Shown: in pieces, positions 48,859-57,356 of the stretch
Layout of the letters: the number at the start of each line of letters is the position of its first letter
Position numbering within the stretch: the stretch's first letter is position 1
Assembly (NCBI GenBank): GCA_900546265.1
Contig: URCA01000003.1
Span: forward strand, 1-64,000
Reading direction: 5' to 3'
Length of the DNA: 64,000 nt
DNA from: an uncultured Oscillospiraceae bacterium
GTDB lineage: Bacteria > Bacillota > Clostridia > Oscillospirales > Acutalibacteraceae
The notes under the pieces: model-generated
The model's database searches: none
Told to the model about the DNA's origin: nothing
Seen by the model: only the letters and a program-made list of their open reading frames with translations
Translations under genes and position numbers: made by a program

Positions 48859-49673
48859 AGCCGGCCGTTCGCCTCCTGCAGGCGGCGGTACGCCCCCGGC
48901 GTTTGGCCGTACCGCTGCTTGAAGCGGCGGGAAAAGTAGAACGGATCGCAGAAGCCAAGGGCATCACTGATTTCCCGGATGGTCTTATCGGAACGGATTA
49001 GCTGGGCCTGGGCGGAGAAAAACAGCAGATCGTCGATGTACCGCCCGATGGTCAGCCCCGTCTCCTGGCGGAACTGCCGCCCCAGGGCGTTGGGCGTCAG
49101 ATACAGCCGTCCGGCCAGCTCCCGGACAGACAGCTGCAGCGACAGGTGACGGCGGATATACCGGATGGTGTCCGCCACGGCGGGGGAATAGTCCCGGATG
49201 ACCTGCTCCTCCAGCGCGCCGCTCTGCGCCATGTCCGCCGTGAGCGCCGTAATCGCGGCCTTGAGCAGGAGGGCCGCCCCATAATCCCGCCGGCGGTAAA
49301 GGGCCAGCAGGCGATCCAGCTCTCCGGCGGGCAGCGGCCGCGTTTCCACCCGGCCCATCCCCATCAGCAAATCGTAGCCGTCGGGCTTCAGCGCCTGGAC
49401 ATGGAAAAACAGCTTCTCCATCGTGTTCTCACACAGGTAATCGAAGCACAGGCCGGCGGGGATCCAATACGCGAAGCCCGGCCGCATCGTCAGGCTGTTC
49501 CCGCCTACGCGCAGCAGCCCCTCCCCCCGCCGGACGAGGTACAGACGGGAAAAGGGGGAGCAGACCTGCTCGCTGTGCCAGGTGCGGTCCACCTGTACAT
49601 ACCCGTGGTCCCCCAGGCGGATCTCCAGATGGTTCATCCCGTCGGCCAGCTCCTTGTTCTCTTCCAGGTACAT
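48792..49673 (-). CDS. AraC-family regulator (fucosidase regulator candidate)
   Basis: 293 residues from ATG 49673 (TGGAGAT site). N-terminal sensor domain (SRLYLVRRGEGLLRVGGNSLTMRPGFAYWIPAG) and a C-terminal AraC DNA-binding domain (LSVRELAGRLYLTPNALGRQFRQETGLTIGRYIDD, then EISDALGFCDPFYFSRRFKQRYGQTPGAYRR). The last ~20 residues are low-complexity Ser/Ala/Pro and overlap the neighbouring convergent gene. It is divergent from the alpha-L-fucosidase gene across 136 bases, where GTGCTAC and GTAGCAC form an inverted repeat. Control of the fucosidase is likely. Confidence 0.9.
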   Translation of the reverse strand: MYLEENKELADGMNHLEIRLGDHGYVQVDRTWHSEQVCSPFSRLYLVRRGEGLLRVGGNSLTMRPGFAYWIPAGLCFDYLCENTMEKLFFHVQALKPDGYDLLMGMGRVETRPLPAGELDRLLALYRRRDYGAALLLKAAITALTADMAQSGALEEQVIRDYSPAVADTIRYIRRHLSLQLSVRELAGRLYLTPNALGRQFRQETGLTIGRYIDDLLFFSAQAQLIRSDKTIREISDALGFCDPFYFSRRFKQRYGQTPGAYRRLQEANGRLYRQSSDSSAPASAPTQPAAKP

Positions 49674-49809
49674 GATGAAATCTCCATTTTCTCGGTGGCA
49701 ATATCCATGGTGAAACCCGCACAACTGTGCTACCATGAGGGTAAATATCCATCCCGATTGTAGCACGCCCCGCCGGCGGGCGCAAGAGGGATCGAGAGGA
49801 GACGACGCC

Positions 49810-51123
49810 ATGTCCAGCTATATCACACGCAAGACCCCGGGGGACACCGCCTGGTTCACCCACGACCGGTTCGGCATGTTCATCCATTGGGGCCTGTACG
49901 CCCTGCCGGCCCGCCACGAATGGGTCAAAACCAACGAGCGGATTCCGGAGGAAACCTACCAGCGGTATTTCGACCGCTTCGACCCGGATTTATTCGATCC
50001 CAGGGAGTGGGCGCGGCAGGCCAAGGCGGCGGGGATGAAATACGCCGTCCTGACCACCAAGCACCATGAAGGCTTTTGCCTGTTCGACTCGGCCTACACC
50101 GATTACAAAAGCACCAACACCAAGGCCGGACGGGATCTTGTGCGGGAATTTGTCGACGCCTTCCGGGCGGAGGGGCTGCATATCGGCTTTTACTACTCCC
50201 TCATCGACTGGCACCATCCCGATTTCCCCATCGATCCCCTCCATCCCCGCCGGGACGATCCCGACGCCGAACAGCAAAACCAGGGCCGCGACATGCGCCG
50301 CTACGCGCAGTACATGAGAAATCAGGTGGAGGAGCTCCTGACGAACTACGGAAAGATCGATATTCTGTGGTTCGACTTCTCCTATCCGGACACCCGTCTG
50401 GAGGGCAAAGACTGGATGAAGGGCAAGGGGAAGGACGACTGGGAGGCGGAACAGCTCATCGCCCTGGCCCGCCGGCTGCAGCCCGGCATCATCATCGACA
50501 ACCGCACCGGCCTCGAGCAGGATCTCTGGACGCCCGAGCAATACCAGCCGCAGGAATGGATCCGGCACCCCGAAACCGGCGAGCGGGTCGTATGGGAGGC
50601 CTGCCAGACCTTCTCCGGCTCCTGGGGCTATCATCGGGACGAAACCTCCTGGAAATCCCCCGAGACCCTGCTGCTGCTGCTCATCCGCACCGTGTCCCTC
50701 GGCGGCAATTTGCTGATGAACGTCGGCCCCACCGCCCGGGGCTACTTCGACCAGCGCGCCGAGGCGGCCCTGGGGATCTATGCCGACTGGATGCGGCTGA
50801 ACAGCCGCTCCATCTACGGCTGCACCATGGCCGAACCGGCATTCATCGCCCCGAACGGCTGCCTGTTCACCCAAAGCGAGGACGGTTCCCGCCTGTACGT
50901 CCATCTGGTGGAATATCCCTTCGGGTTCCTGGAGCTGCCCGGCCTGGCGGGCCAGGTGGCCTACGCCCAGTTCCTCCACGACGGCAGCGAGCTGCTTTTC
51001 CGGGAGAAGCAGGCCGACCATTTCAGCGAAGGGAAAACCACCAGGGACGATTTGCTGGTGATCACCCTCCCCCCGCTCAAACCGCCGGTGCTCATCCCGG
51101 TCGTCGAACTGTTCCTGAAATAG
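49810..51123 (+). CDS. Alpha-L-fucosidase, GH29
   Basis: 437 residues from ATG 49810 (GAGAGGAGA site). No signal peptide, so cytosolic. GH29 landmarks: RFGMFIHWGLYALPARHEWV, MKYAVLTTKHHEGFCLFDS, GFYYSLIDWHHPDF, the nucleophile region KIDILWFDFSYPD, and GGNLLMNVGPTARGYF. It releases L-fucose from imported oligosaccharides, plausibly mucin or milk glycans. With FucO elsewhere in the window it suggests fucose use ending in propanediol. A strong terminator follows. Confidence 0.94.
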   Translation: MSSYITRKTPGDTAWFTHDRFGMFIHWGLYALPARHEWVKTNERIPEETYQRYFDRFDPDLFDPREWARQAKAAGMKYAVLTTKHHEGFCLFDSAYTDYKSTNTKAGRDLVREFVDAFRAEGLHIGFYYSLIDWHHPDFPIDPLHPRRDDPDAEQQNQGRDMRRYAQYMRNQVEELLTNYGKIDILWFDFSYPDTRLEGKDWMKGKGKDDWEAEQLIALARRLQPGIIIDNRTGLEQDLWTPEQYQPQEWIRHPETGERVVWEACQTFSGSWGYHRDETSWKSPETLLLLLIRTVSLGGNLLMNVGPTARGYFDQRAEAALGIYADWMRLNSRSIYGCTMAEPAFIAPNGCLFTQSEDGSRLYVHLVEYPFGFLELPGLAGQVAYAQFLHDGSELLFREKQADHFSEGKTTRDDLLVITLPPLKPPVLIPVVELFLK

Positions 51124-51126
51124 AAA

Positions 51127-51164
51127 ACAACGGGGACAAAGCCAGTCGGCTTTGTCCCCGTTGT
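51127..51164. terminator. Bidirectional terminator between fucosidase gene and ilvD
   Basis: Perfect 17-bp stem beginning ACAACGGGGACAAAGCC, loop AGTC, followed on plus by GTTTCTCTTT. Confidence 0.88.
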
Positions 51165-51184
51165 GTTTCTCTTTATTGATGTGA

Positions 51185-52861
51185 TTAAGACAGCGCTTCC
51201 TCCAGCATGTCGTCAAAGATGGCTCCTTTGGAGCCGCTGGTCACATGCTGGGCGTACCGCCGGGCGTAGCCGGACAGCGCTTTCACCGGCGGCTTCCAGG
51301 CCGCGCGGCGCTTGGCTAGCGTTTCCTCGTCCACCAGGAGAACGATGCTGCGGGAAGGGATGTCGATGGCGATGCGATCGCCCTCCTCCACCAGCGCGAT
51401 GGTGCCGCCCACCGCCGCCTCGGGCGAAATGTGCCCGATGGACGCCCCGCGGGTGGCGCCGGAGAACCGGCCGTCGGTGATGAGGGCCACGCTCCCGCCC
51501 AGCCCCATGCCGCAGATGGTGGAGGTGGGGGTCAGCATTTCCCGCATGCCCGGGCCGCCCTTGGGCCCTTCGTAGCGGATGACCACCACGTCGCCCGCCT
51601 GGATTTTGCCGCCGAGGATCGCCTCGGTGGCGTCCTCCTCGCAGTCGAAGACCCGCGCCGGGCCTTCGTGCACCATCATTTCGGGGGCCACGGCCCCCTG
51701 CTTGACCACCGCGCCCTCCTCGGCCAGGTTGCCGAAGAGAATCGCCAAGCCCCCATCTTTGCGGAACGGTGCGTCCAGCCGGCGGATAACCTCGCCGTCC
51801 GCATCGGGCGCGTCGGCAAACCGATCGGCCACCGTGCCGCTGACCGTGACCAAATCCCGATGGATAAGGCCCCCCTTGTCCAGCTCCTTGAGCATGGCCT
51901 GAATACCGCCCACCTCGTTGAGATCGGTGATAAACACCTGGGAGGCGGGATTGAGCTTGCAGATCTGCGGCGTCGTCTTGCCGATGGCGTCGATTTTCTT
52001 CAAATCCACCGGGCAGCCCGCCGCGTAGGAAACCGCCAGCAGATGCAGCACCGTATTGGAGGAGCAGCCGATAGCCATGTCCGCCCGCAGCGCGTTCTCA
52101 AAGGCGGCCGGGGTGAGGATATCCTTCACCCGGATGTTCTGACGGAGCAGCTCCATCACCCGCTCGCCCGCCTCCTTGGCCAGGCGGATCCGGGCGGCGT
52201 GCACCGCCGGAATGGTGCCGTTGCCGGGCAGGGCCAGGCCGATGGTCTCGGTCAGGCAGTTCATGGAATTGGCCGTGTACATGCCGGAGCAGGAGCCGCA
52301 GCCCGGGCAGGCGGTGTTTTCCATCTCGGCCAGGGTGCTTTCGTCCCGCTGGCCCACGGCCACAGCGCCCACCGCCTCGAACACCTCGTTAAGCCCCACC
52401 TTCTGCTTGCCGTCCCGGCCGGGCAGCATGGGCCCGCCGCTGACGAAAATGGAGGGCAGATTCATCCGGCAGGCCGCCATCAGCATGCCGGGCACTATCT
52501 TGTCGCAGTTGGGGATGAACACCACCGCGTCCATGGGATGGGCGGTGAGCATCACCTCGATGGAATCGGCAATCAGCTCCCGGGAGCACAGGGAATACTT
52601 CATCCCCTTGTGGTTCATGGCCAGGCCGTCGCACACCCCGATGGTGCTAAAGGTAAAGGGCACGCCCCCGGCGTTGCGGATCCCCGCCTCCACCGCCTTG
52701 GTGATGGTGTCCAGATGGGTGTGGCCGGGTACGTAGTCGCTCTTCGAACTGACCACGGCCACGAAGGGCCGCTTCATCTCGCTGTCGGTGATTCCCAGGG
52801 CCTTGAGCAGGGAACGGTGCGGGGCGCGGGACACGCCCTCCTTCATAAGATCACTGCGCAT
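51185..52861 (-). CDS. ilvD: Dihydroxy-acid dehydratase
   Basis: 558 residues from ATG 52861 (AAAGGAAG site; the longer frame upstream lacks one). Dehydrates dihydroxy acids in valine, isoleucine and pantothenate synthesis. Iron-sulfur and Mg2+ site motifs are intact: PNCDKIVPGMLMAA, ACPGCGSCSGMYTANSMNCLTE, GGPGMREML and DGRFSGATRGASIGHISPEAA. The catalytic Ser region near the C-terminus is present. Related sugar-acid dehydratases share the fold, but the N-terminus MRSDLMKEGVSRAPHRSLLKALG favours IlvD. No other ilv genes are near. Confidence 0.93.
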   Translation of the reverse strand: MRSDLMKEGVSRAPHRSLLKALGITDSEMKRPFVAVVSSKSDYVPGHTHLDTITKAVEAGIRNAGGVPFTFSTIGVCDGLAMNHKGMKYSLCSRELIADSIEVMLTAHPMDAVVFIPNCDKIVPGMLMAACRMNLPSIFVSGGPMLPGRDGKQKVGLNEVFEAVGAVAVGQRDESTLAEMENTACPGCGSCSGMYTANSMNCLTETIGLALPGNGTIPAVHAARIRLAKEAGERVMELLRQNIRVKDILTPAAFENALRADMAIGCSSNTVLHLLAVSYAAGCPVDLKKIDAIGKTTPQICKLNPASQVFITDLNEVGGIQAMLKELDKGGLIHRDLVTVSGTVADRFADAPDADGEVIRRLDAPFRKDGGLAILFGNLAEEGAVVKQGAVAPEMMVHEGPARVFDCEEDATEAILGGKIQAGDVVVIRYEGPKGGPGMREMLTPTSTICGMGLGGSVALITDGRFSGATRGASIGHISPEAAVGGTIALVEEGDRIAIDIPSRSIVLLVDEETLAKRRAAWKPPVKALSGYARRYAQHVTSGSKGAIFDDMLEEALS

Positions 52862-52889
52862 GGGGCATTCTTCCTTTCTGATCGAAGGC

Positions 52890-53648
52890 TCACTCGGTCT
52901 GGGAGACGGCGCTTGCGTCCCCCAGAGGCCGGTCGGTGATGAAGGCTTTGAGCAGGGCGAGGCAATCGTCGCGGACATCGCCGTTTTTAGAGGCCGTCCC
53001 GATGGCGTCCCGCACGCCGAAATACAAATCGGGGGGGATCACGCTGTCCAGGTCGTCCCAGCCCAAATCCTCAAACTGCTTGACGACCTCCGTCCGTTTC
53101 CCGTTTTTCCAGTTCCAGATCCGGCCGTCCTCCAGCAGATTGTCGTCCGCAACGTCCAGCTTGGTGAAGAACCGGAAGCCGTCCTTCTCATTGTTCTTGA
53201 CATATTGTTCGTAATACTTCGGCTCGAAGGCGAAAAACAGCGCGTCTCCCGCGCCCATATGCACGGTCAGCTTCTGGGCGTTGGCCATGGCCATTCCCGA
53301 CTGGGTGGAATCCGACATATACAGGTTGTCGATGCGAACCTCCACATAGCCGTCGCCGTCCAAATCCTGCCCGTAAACCTCCAGCTCCGCCTTCAGCCAG
53401 TTAAGTACCGGCTGGGCCAGCGGCTTCTCGGTGACAATGTTCAGGGTATAGTCCGGCTCGTTCTTGGTGACCATCTGGACGATCAACACGGCCAGCACCA
53501 CCACCACGGCGATGGCCCCCAGGGTGTGCCATTTATAATGATACCAGTAATTGTCCCATTTGCCTTTGGGCGTTTTCGGCCCTTCCGGCTTGGGATCGGG
53601 CTTCAGCTCGTCCTCGCTGACTCCCACCAGATACATGTCACGCGCCAT
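52890..53648 (-). CDS. Anchored protein of unknown function
   Basis: 252 residues. A short cytosolic N-terminus rich in Pro and Lys (EDELKPDPKPEGPKTPKG), an aromatic-flanked membrane helix (~42-60, LGAIAVVVVLAVLIVQMV), then an exported domain. That domain carries DLDGDGYVEV, which looks like a single EF-hand-type calcium loop. I do not recognise a family. It is upstream of ilvD, 28 bases apart, possibly co-transcribed. It is the last chromosomal gene before the integrative element, which begins just beyond its start. Confidence 0.75.
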   Translation of the reverse strand: MARDMYLVGVSEDELKPDPKPEGPKTPKGKWDNYWYHYKWHTLGAIAVVVVLAVLIVQMVTKNEPDYTLNIVTEKPLAQPVLNWLKAELEVYGQDLDGDGYVEVRIDNLYMSDSTQSGMAMANAQKLTVHMGAGDALFFAFEPKYYEQYVKNNEKDGFRFFTKLDVADDNLLEDGRIWNWKNGKRTEVVKQFEDLGWDDLDSVIPPDLYFGVRDAIGTASKNGDVRDDCLALLKAFITDRPLGDASAVSQTE

Positions 53649-53827
53649 ATCGCAGCCGGCCTTTCTCTGTTAACACTATCCTCAGTTTCTGTCCTTCATG
53701 GTCGGGATTAGATAATCCCTTGTTATATAACCGTTCATAAGCATTCGTAAATCCTTTGTTTACGCCCATTTCTCTGCCTTTTCATTTTCGCTGCTCTACA
53801 TATCTCTACGCAGAAAACAGGAGAATC

Positions 53828-53855
53828 GGCGTAAGATTTGGCGTAAATTGGCGTA
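53828..53855. repeat. Three GGCGTA direct repeats next to the integrase gene
   Basis: GGCGTA occurs at 53828, 53840 and 53850, spaced 12 and 10 bases, close to a helical turn apart. It lies seven bases beyond the integrase stop codon, where Tn916-type elements carry integrase arm-binding repeats. The rest of 53649-53827 shows no gene and no certain att core. Confidence 0.45.
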
Positions 53856-53861
53856 GACTGA

Positions 53862-55115
53862 TTAAACAGCTATCTTTCCGAAGTATTCGCCCAACACATT
53901 GAATTCTTTTTGCTTCATGTCTTTTGTGACATCCACATAAATATCCATTGTAGTTGAAATATCAGCATGCCCCAGGACATCTTGAATCACCTTCACGTTT
54001 ACTCCCGACTCACAAAGCCGGGTCGTAAAGGTATGCCTAAGAGAGTGACAGCTAAACTTCGGCAACAGAACAGGATCAGCCTCACCGCGCAAAAGCACCT
54101 CATCATTGCAATCCCGAATAATACGGCGGATCGCCTTGTTCAAAGTACCTTGATGCTGGACATCACCGAAACGATTGATAAAAATAAAATCGGTATAGCA
54201 GTCCACCGTGGCCTTACAATGCAGTCCCGTTTCTTCCTGGTACTTCTTTTCCATCAGGAATGCTTCCTTGACAAAATCCAGCATGGGTATGGTTCGCTCG
54301 CCAGCTTTGGTCTTTGGCGTATTGATGCTGAAAGAGCATCCTTTCCCATCTCCGTGATTATAGTAGACCAAAGTGTGATTTACACTGATAATACCTTGCT
54401 CCAAATCAATGTCACACCAGCGGAGGCCTACAATCTCGCCAACGCGCATTCCCGTCCCCAGCATTACCGCAAAGACAGGATACCAATGATGATACTGCGG
54501 ATGATTTTGCAGAAAATCAATAAACAATTTCTGTTCAGCTACGGTCAGTGCTTTTCGCTTTTCAGTCTCAAAATTATGGGACTGCTTTAGTTCCTTCAAC
54601 ATATGGTCTGTCGGATTGATACGAATATAGTTGTCGTCAACCGCCAAATCAAAAACCTGATGCAACACCGTATGGATGTTATCAATCGTAGCGATTGTCA
54701 ATATTTTTTCATCTGCAAGCGTGTTATAAAACCGCTTAACATCAGATTTTTTTACTGACGCAATCCGGAGCTTACCAAAGCTTGGACGAACAAACATATT
54801 ATACATATACTTATAATTTGTAAATGTATTGTGTTTTAGTCCCCGCTTCAAATCACACCATAACTCAAAAACATCGTTCACCGTCGTTCTGCGTATTTCC
54901 GTTTTGATGCCATCCTGCTTATCTCTGATGATTTCTTCTTCTTTTTCCCTCAATTCCTGAAGGGTCGCTGCATAAACAGAATGACGTTTGCCATCCGCTG
55001 AAGTCCAACGGAAATCATAAGTACCGTCTTTACGCTGCGTTTCACCTTTGCGAAGTGTCAGCCTGTTTTTGTCTAAACGCCTGCTTGCTTTTCCTTTCTT
55101 TGTAGTATTTGCCAT
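53862..55115 (-). CDS. int: Tyrosine recombinase/integrase (Tn916-type)
   Basis: 417 residues from ATG 55115 (GAAAGGG site; a TTG at 55124 is in frame). N-terminal arm-binding domain (TLRKGETQRKDGTYDFRWTSADGKRHSVYAATLQELREKE), SAM-like core-binding domain (TVNDVFELWCDLKRGLKHNTFTNYK) and catalytic domain. The tyrosine-recombinase residues are present: Arg in GTGMRVGEIVGLRW, HSLRHTF, His in LGHADISTT and the Tyr in MDIYVDV. It catalyses integration and, with the excisionase, excision of the element. Confidence 0.95.
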   Translation of the reverse strand: MANTTKKGKASRRLDKNRLTLRKGETQRKDGTYDFRWTSADGKRHSVYAATLQELREKEEEIIRDKQDGIKTEIRRTTVNDVFELWCDLKRGLKHNTFTNYKYMYNMFVRPSFGKLRIASVKKSDVKRFYNTLADEKILTIATIDNIHTVLHQVFDLAVDDNYIRINPTDHMLKELKQSHNFETEKRKALTVAEQKLFIDFLQNHPQYHHWYPVFAVMLGTGMRVGEIVGLRWCDIDLEQGIISVNHTLVYYNHGDGKGCSFSINTPKTKAGERTIPMLDFVKEAFLMEKKYQEETGLHCKATVDCYTDFIFINRFGDVQHQGTLNKAIRRIIRDCNDEVLLRGEADPVLLPKFSCHSLRHTFTTRLCESGVNVKVIQDVLGHADISTTMDIYVDVTKDMKQKEFNVLGEYFGKIAV

Positions 55116-55224
55116 TGTTCTCAACCCTTTCTAAAAGACAAGGGTTGCTCTTAGCGGTTCATTATACCATAAATACGCCATCATAGCAAGTCACCCTTTC
55201 CTGAAAATACAAGACTTGAAAAAA

Positions 55225-55419
55225 CTATAGAGAATAAAGCTTTTCAATATATTCATCGAATTTACGTCTCTTAATGAGTCGTTTCGTTCCAATCCAAAGT
55301 ACAAATTCACAGTTATCGTCATCCGTAAGTTGTCTCAGCTTATTGATTCCGATCCCCGAGTATGCCGCCGCTTCCTCTAATGTCAGATTGCTTTTTTCCC
55401 AAATCGGGATCTGTTTCAT
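55225..55419 (-). CDS. xis: Excisionase (Tn916 Xis-type)
   Basis: 64 residues, a winged-helix excisionase: MKQIPIWEKSNLTLEEAAAYSGIGINKLRQL, then CEFVLWIGTKRLIKRRKFDEYIEKLY. Size and sequence pattern match Tn916-family Xis proteins. An AAAGGAGGAATT site lies upstream. It is 109 bases before the integrase gene on the same strand and directs the integrase toward excision by bending the element ends. Confidence 0.93.
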   Translation of the reverse strand: MKQIPIWEKSNLTLEEAAAYSGIGINKLRQLTDDDNCEFVLWIGTKRLIKRRKFDEYIEKLYSL

Positions 55420-55703
55420 AAAATTCCTCCTTTATCTAAAATGTTAGATTTCTCAAAAAATAACACCTAACCGCCGGACCATTTCCTGCGCTCCTTTTCG
55501 ACCGCGTATTTTCAGGCCCCGCTGTGCGGTATTTCATTTACGGGCGCGCTCCACAAAGATATCATCGCACACTATCCATAAAACCTGTATAACTTCCGGC
55601 GGCGGCTATTCAGTTGTCAAGGTACAGCGAGAGGAGAACAGTTGCTTTTTCCTTCTCACCCATAAACACGAAGGTTGTCCCCAAAATTCTGCGGCAAGCA
55701 AAA

Positions 55704-55756
55704 AACACAATATATAGCGTTTGTCAGTTGACAAATCGCATATATTGTGTTATATT
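55704..55756 (+). promoter_or_regulatory. Strong promoter embedded in a palindromic operator
   Basis: A near-perfect 48-bp palindrome (55704-55751; arms begin AACACAATATAT and mirror at the right end) has TTGACA at 55728-55733 in its right half. After a 17-base spacer comes TATATT (55751-55756). A repressor bound to the palindrome would cover the -35 and spacer. This is the likely promoter of the element's plus-strand operon. The 55420-55703 stretch shows no gene. Confidence 0.75.
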
Positions 55757-55759
55757 TTC

Positions 55760-56050
55760 TTTGTAATTGATTTTTGTGCCTCTCCCGTTCTGGGAACAGC
55801 AGGTTTTATCTGCATTGCACACTTTGTTAAGTTTGTATTCGGTCAGTAGTATTGCTCTGCCTTGCGGCAGGAATATTACTGGCTCTTTTGTTTTTATGAG
55901 GCCCTTTATCCCCACACGCAGCGAGAATGACGCCGGCCTGTATTTTTGCAGGCAATAGTCCCGTATTTACGGACGACGTTGTTCCCGCTTTTTTTATTGC
56001 CCAAAACGCCGCAGGCGTTTGGAAATATTATTTAGAAAGGCGGAAACAGA
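55760..56050 (+). ncRNA. Structured leader of the element's operon, possible attenuator
   Basis: About 290 bases between the promoter and the first ribosome binding site carry several hairpins. CAGTAGTATT and CTGCC pair with GGCAG and AATATTACTG (~55844-55890), followed by a T-rich run. CCGTATTTACGG follows at ~55962-55973, with a T7 run ~55989-55995. AACGCC / GGCGTT lies near 56007-56022. A weak 63-codon frame from TTG 55767 lacks a ribosome binding site. Transcription attenuation is inferred. Confidence 0.45.
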
Positions 56051-56215
56051 ATGAAAAGACGAACCCATGCACATTGCCGACGGAGGGCAAATCGCCCCGC
56101 TGTTTTGAAGCAGCAGATTTTGAGAAGGGAGGCGCGAAAGCGGGCTAAGTATCCCATACGCACGGTATATCACTATCCTGCCTTCGTTCGCAGGAGCAGA
56201 AGCAGAGGTGCGTGA
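56051..56215 (+). CDS. Small Arg/Lys-rich protein, first gene of the operon
   Basis: 54 residues: MKRRTHAHCRRRANRPAVL... ending RRSRSRGA. About a third of the residues are Arg or Lys. AGAAAGGCGG lies about nine bases before the ATG. Its stop overlaps a GTG in the frame of the exonuclease gene (GTGA). A nucleic-acid-binding role is suggested by charge only. Unrecognised family. Confidence 0.55.
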   Translation: MKRRTHAHCRRRANRPAVLKQQILRREARKRAKYPIRTVYHYPAFVRRSRSRGA

Positions 56216-56217
56216 AT

Positions 56218-57270
56218 ATGGCTGTTGCAACCTATCGCCCGCAGGTCCTTGTAGATACAAAGGGCCTGACGGAAACAGAGTGGTTGGAGTGGCGGCGAAA
56301 AGGCGTAGGCGGCAGCGATGCTTCCATCATTTTAGGCATATCCCCTTTTGCCACCGCAAGGGACTTGTACTATGACAAATTGAATGTCGTGTCGTATAAG
56401 GACGATGCCGACAATTGGGTAGCACTTCAAATCGGGCACCTGCTGGAAGACCTGGTGGCGGAAATATTCCATAAGAAAACGGGATATCCGATTTATCAGG
56501 ATAAGAGGATGTACTACCATCCGCTTTACCCCTACATGCTTGCCAACGTCGATTATTTTGTCACGCTTCCCAACGGGGAAACAGCCATCCTTGAAATCAA
56601 GACAACCAACTACAACGCAAAAGACAACTGGTGGATTGACGGAGAGGAGACTATCCCCGTGAATTATCAAGCCCAGGGGCGGCACTACATGGCGGTGATG
56701 AACCTAAACCATGTGTTTTACTGCTGTCTGTACGGCAACAGCGAAGATGATGTCATTATCCGCCATATTGAACGCGACGCAGCCTATGAAGAGGAACTAA
56801 TTGCTCTGGAGGGTATCTTCTGGAACGAACACGTCCTCAAACAAGTGCCGCCTCCCTATACGGAAGACGGCGACCTGGTAATTCAAAGCGTAAGCCGTCA
56901 CACCGGTATGGCAGACCCGAACGCCCCGGCCGTAGAATTAAGCTTGCCGCTGGCAAGCTGTGTAACCAGGTTTTTGGAACTACAGGCACAGAAAAAGCTG
57001 GCGGACGCACAATCCAAAAAAATCGAAAGCGAAATGAAACGGTTGCAGGGACGGATTGTTTCGGAGATGGGAAAAAGCTGCACGGCGGTTTGTTCTGCCG
57101 GAGGCGAAGCCTATACCGTAACCTACAATCCGGTCAAGCGAACGGGCGTCAGCAAGGATAATTTAATCCGGCTGCAGGCGCAGCACCCAGATATCTATAA
57201 GGATTATGTAACCGTTTCGGAAAGCCGCCGGTTCTATGTGAAAAAGTCGCAGGAAGAAAATGCGGCTTAA
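56218..57270 (+). CDS. YqaJ-family viral-type recombination exonuclease
   Basis: 350 residues from ATG 56218 (an in-frame GTG at 56212 overlaps the previous stop). It has the lambda-exonuclease/YqaJ fold: WLEWRRKGVGGSDASIILGISPFATARDLYYDK, the acidic pair in LANVDYF and AILEIKTTNY (PD-(D/E)xK type), and QAQGRHYMAVM. The C-terminal ~100 residues are helical. Such nucleases resect double-stranded ends to make single strands for an annealing protein. Here it acts in DNA maintenance or recombination of the element, next to a RecD-like helicase. Confidence 0.92.
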   Translation: MAVATYRPQVLVDTKGLTETEWLEWRRKGVGGSDASIILGISPFATARDLYYDKLNVVSYKDDADNWVALQIGHLLEDLVAEIFHKKTGYPIYQDKRMYYHPLYPYMLANVDYFVTLPNGETAILEIKTTNYNAKDNWWIDGEETIPVNYQAQGRHYMAVMNLNHVFYCCLYGNSEDDVIIRHIERDAAYEEELIALEGIFWNEHVLKQVPPPYTEDGDLVIQSVSRHTGMADPNAPAVELSLPLASCVTRFLELQAQKKLADAQSKKIESEMKRLQGRIVSEMGKSCTAVCSAGGEAYTVTYNPVKRTGVSKDNLIRLQAQHPDIYKDYVTVSESRRFYVKKSQEENAA

Positions 57271-57305
57271 TTTTTTGCCTATTTTTGAGAAAGGAGCCAT
57301 TGTCA

Positions 57306-57356
57306 ATGAAGGATGACAGATACCATTTTCAAAAAATCAGGGGGTGGAGTGCATGA
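57306..57356 (+). CDS. 16-residue ORF coupled to the helicase gene
   Basis: ATG 57306 follows a GAAAGGAG site and encodes MKDDRYHFQKIRGWSA. Its TGA overlaps the helicase ATG (ATGA at 57353-57356). It may be a leader peptide whose translation delivers ribosomes to the helicase start, which has only a G-rich site of its own. Confidence 0.4.
   Translation: MKDDRYHFQKIRGWSA

Noticed and set aside
53649..53861. tRNA gene as the element's integration target
   Set aside because: No cloverleaf or CCA-type 3' end could be recognised on either strand.
55767..55958. 63-codon frame starting at TTG in the element leader
   Set aside because: No ribosome binding site, no recognisable product, and it overlaps hairpin structures; it is more likely leader RNA.
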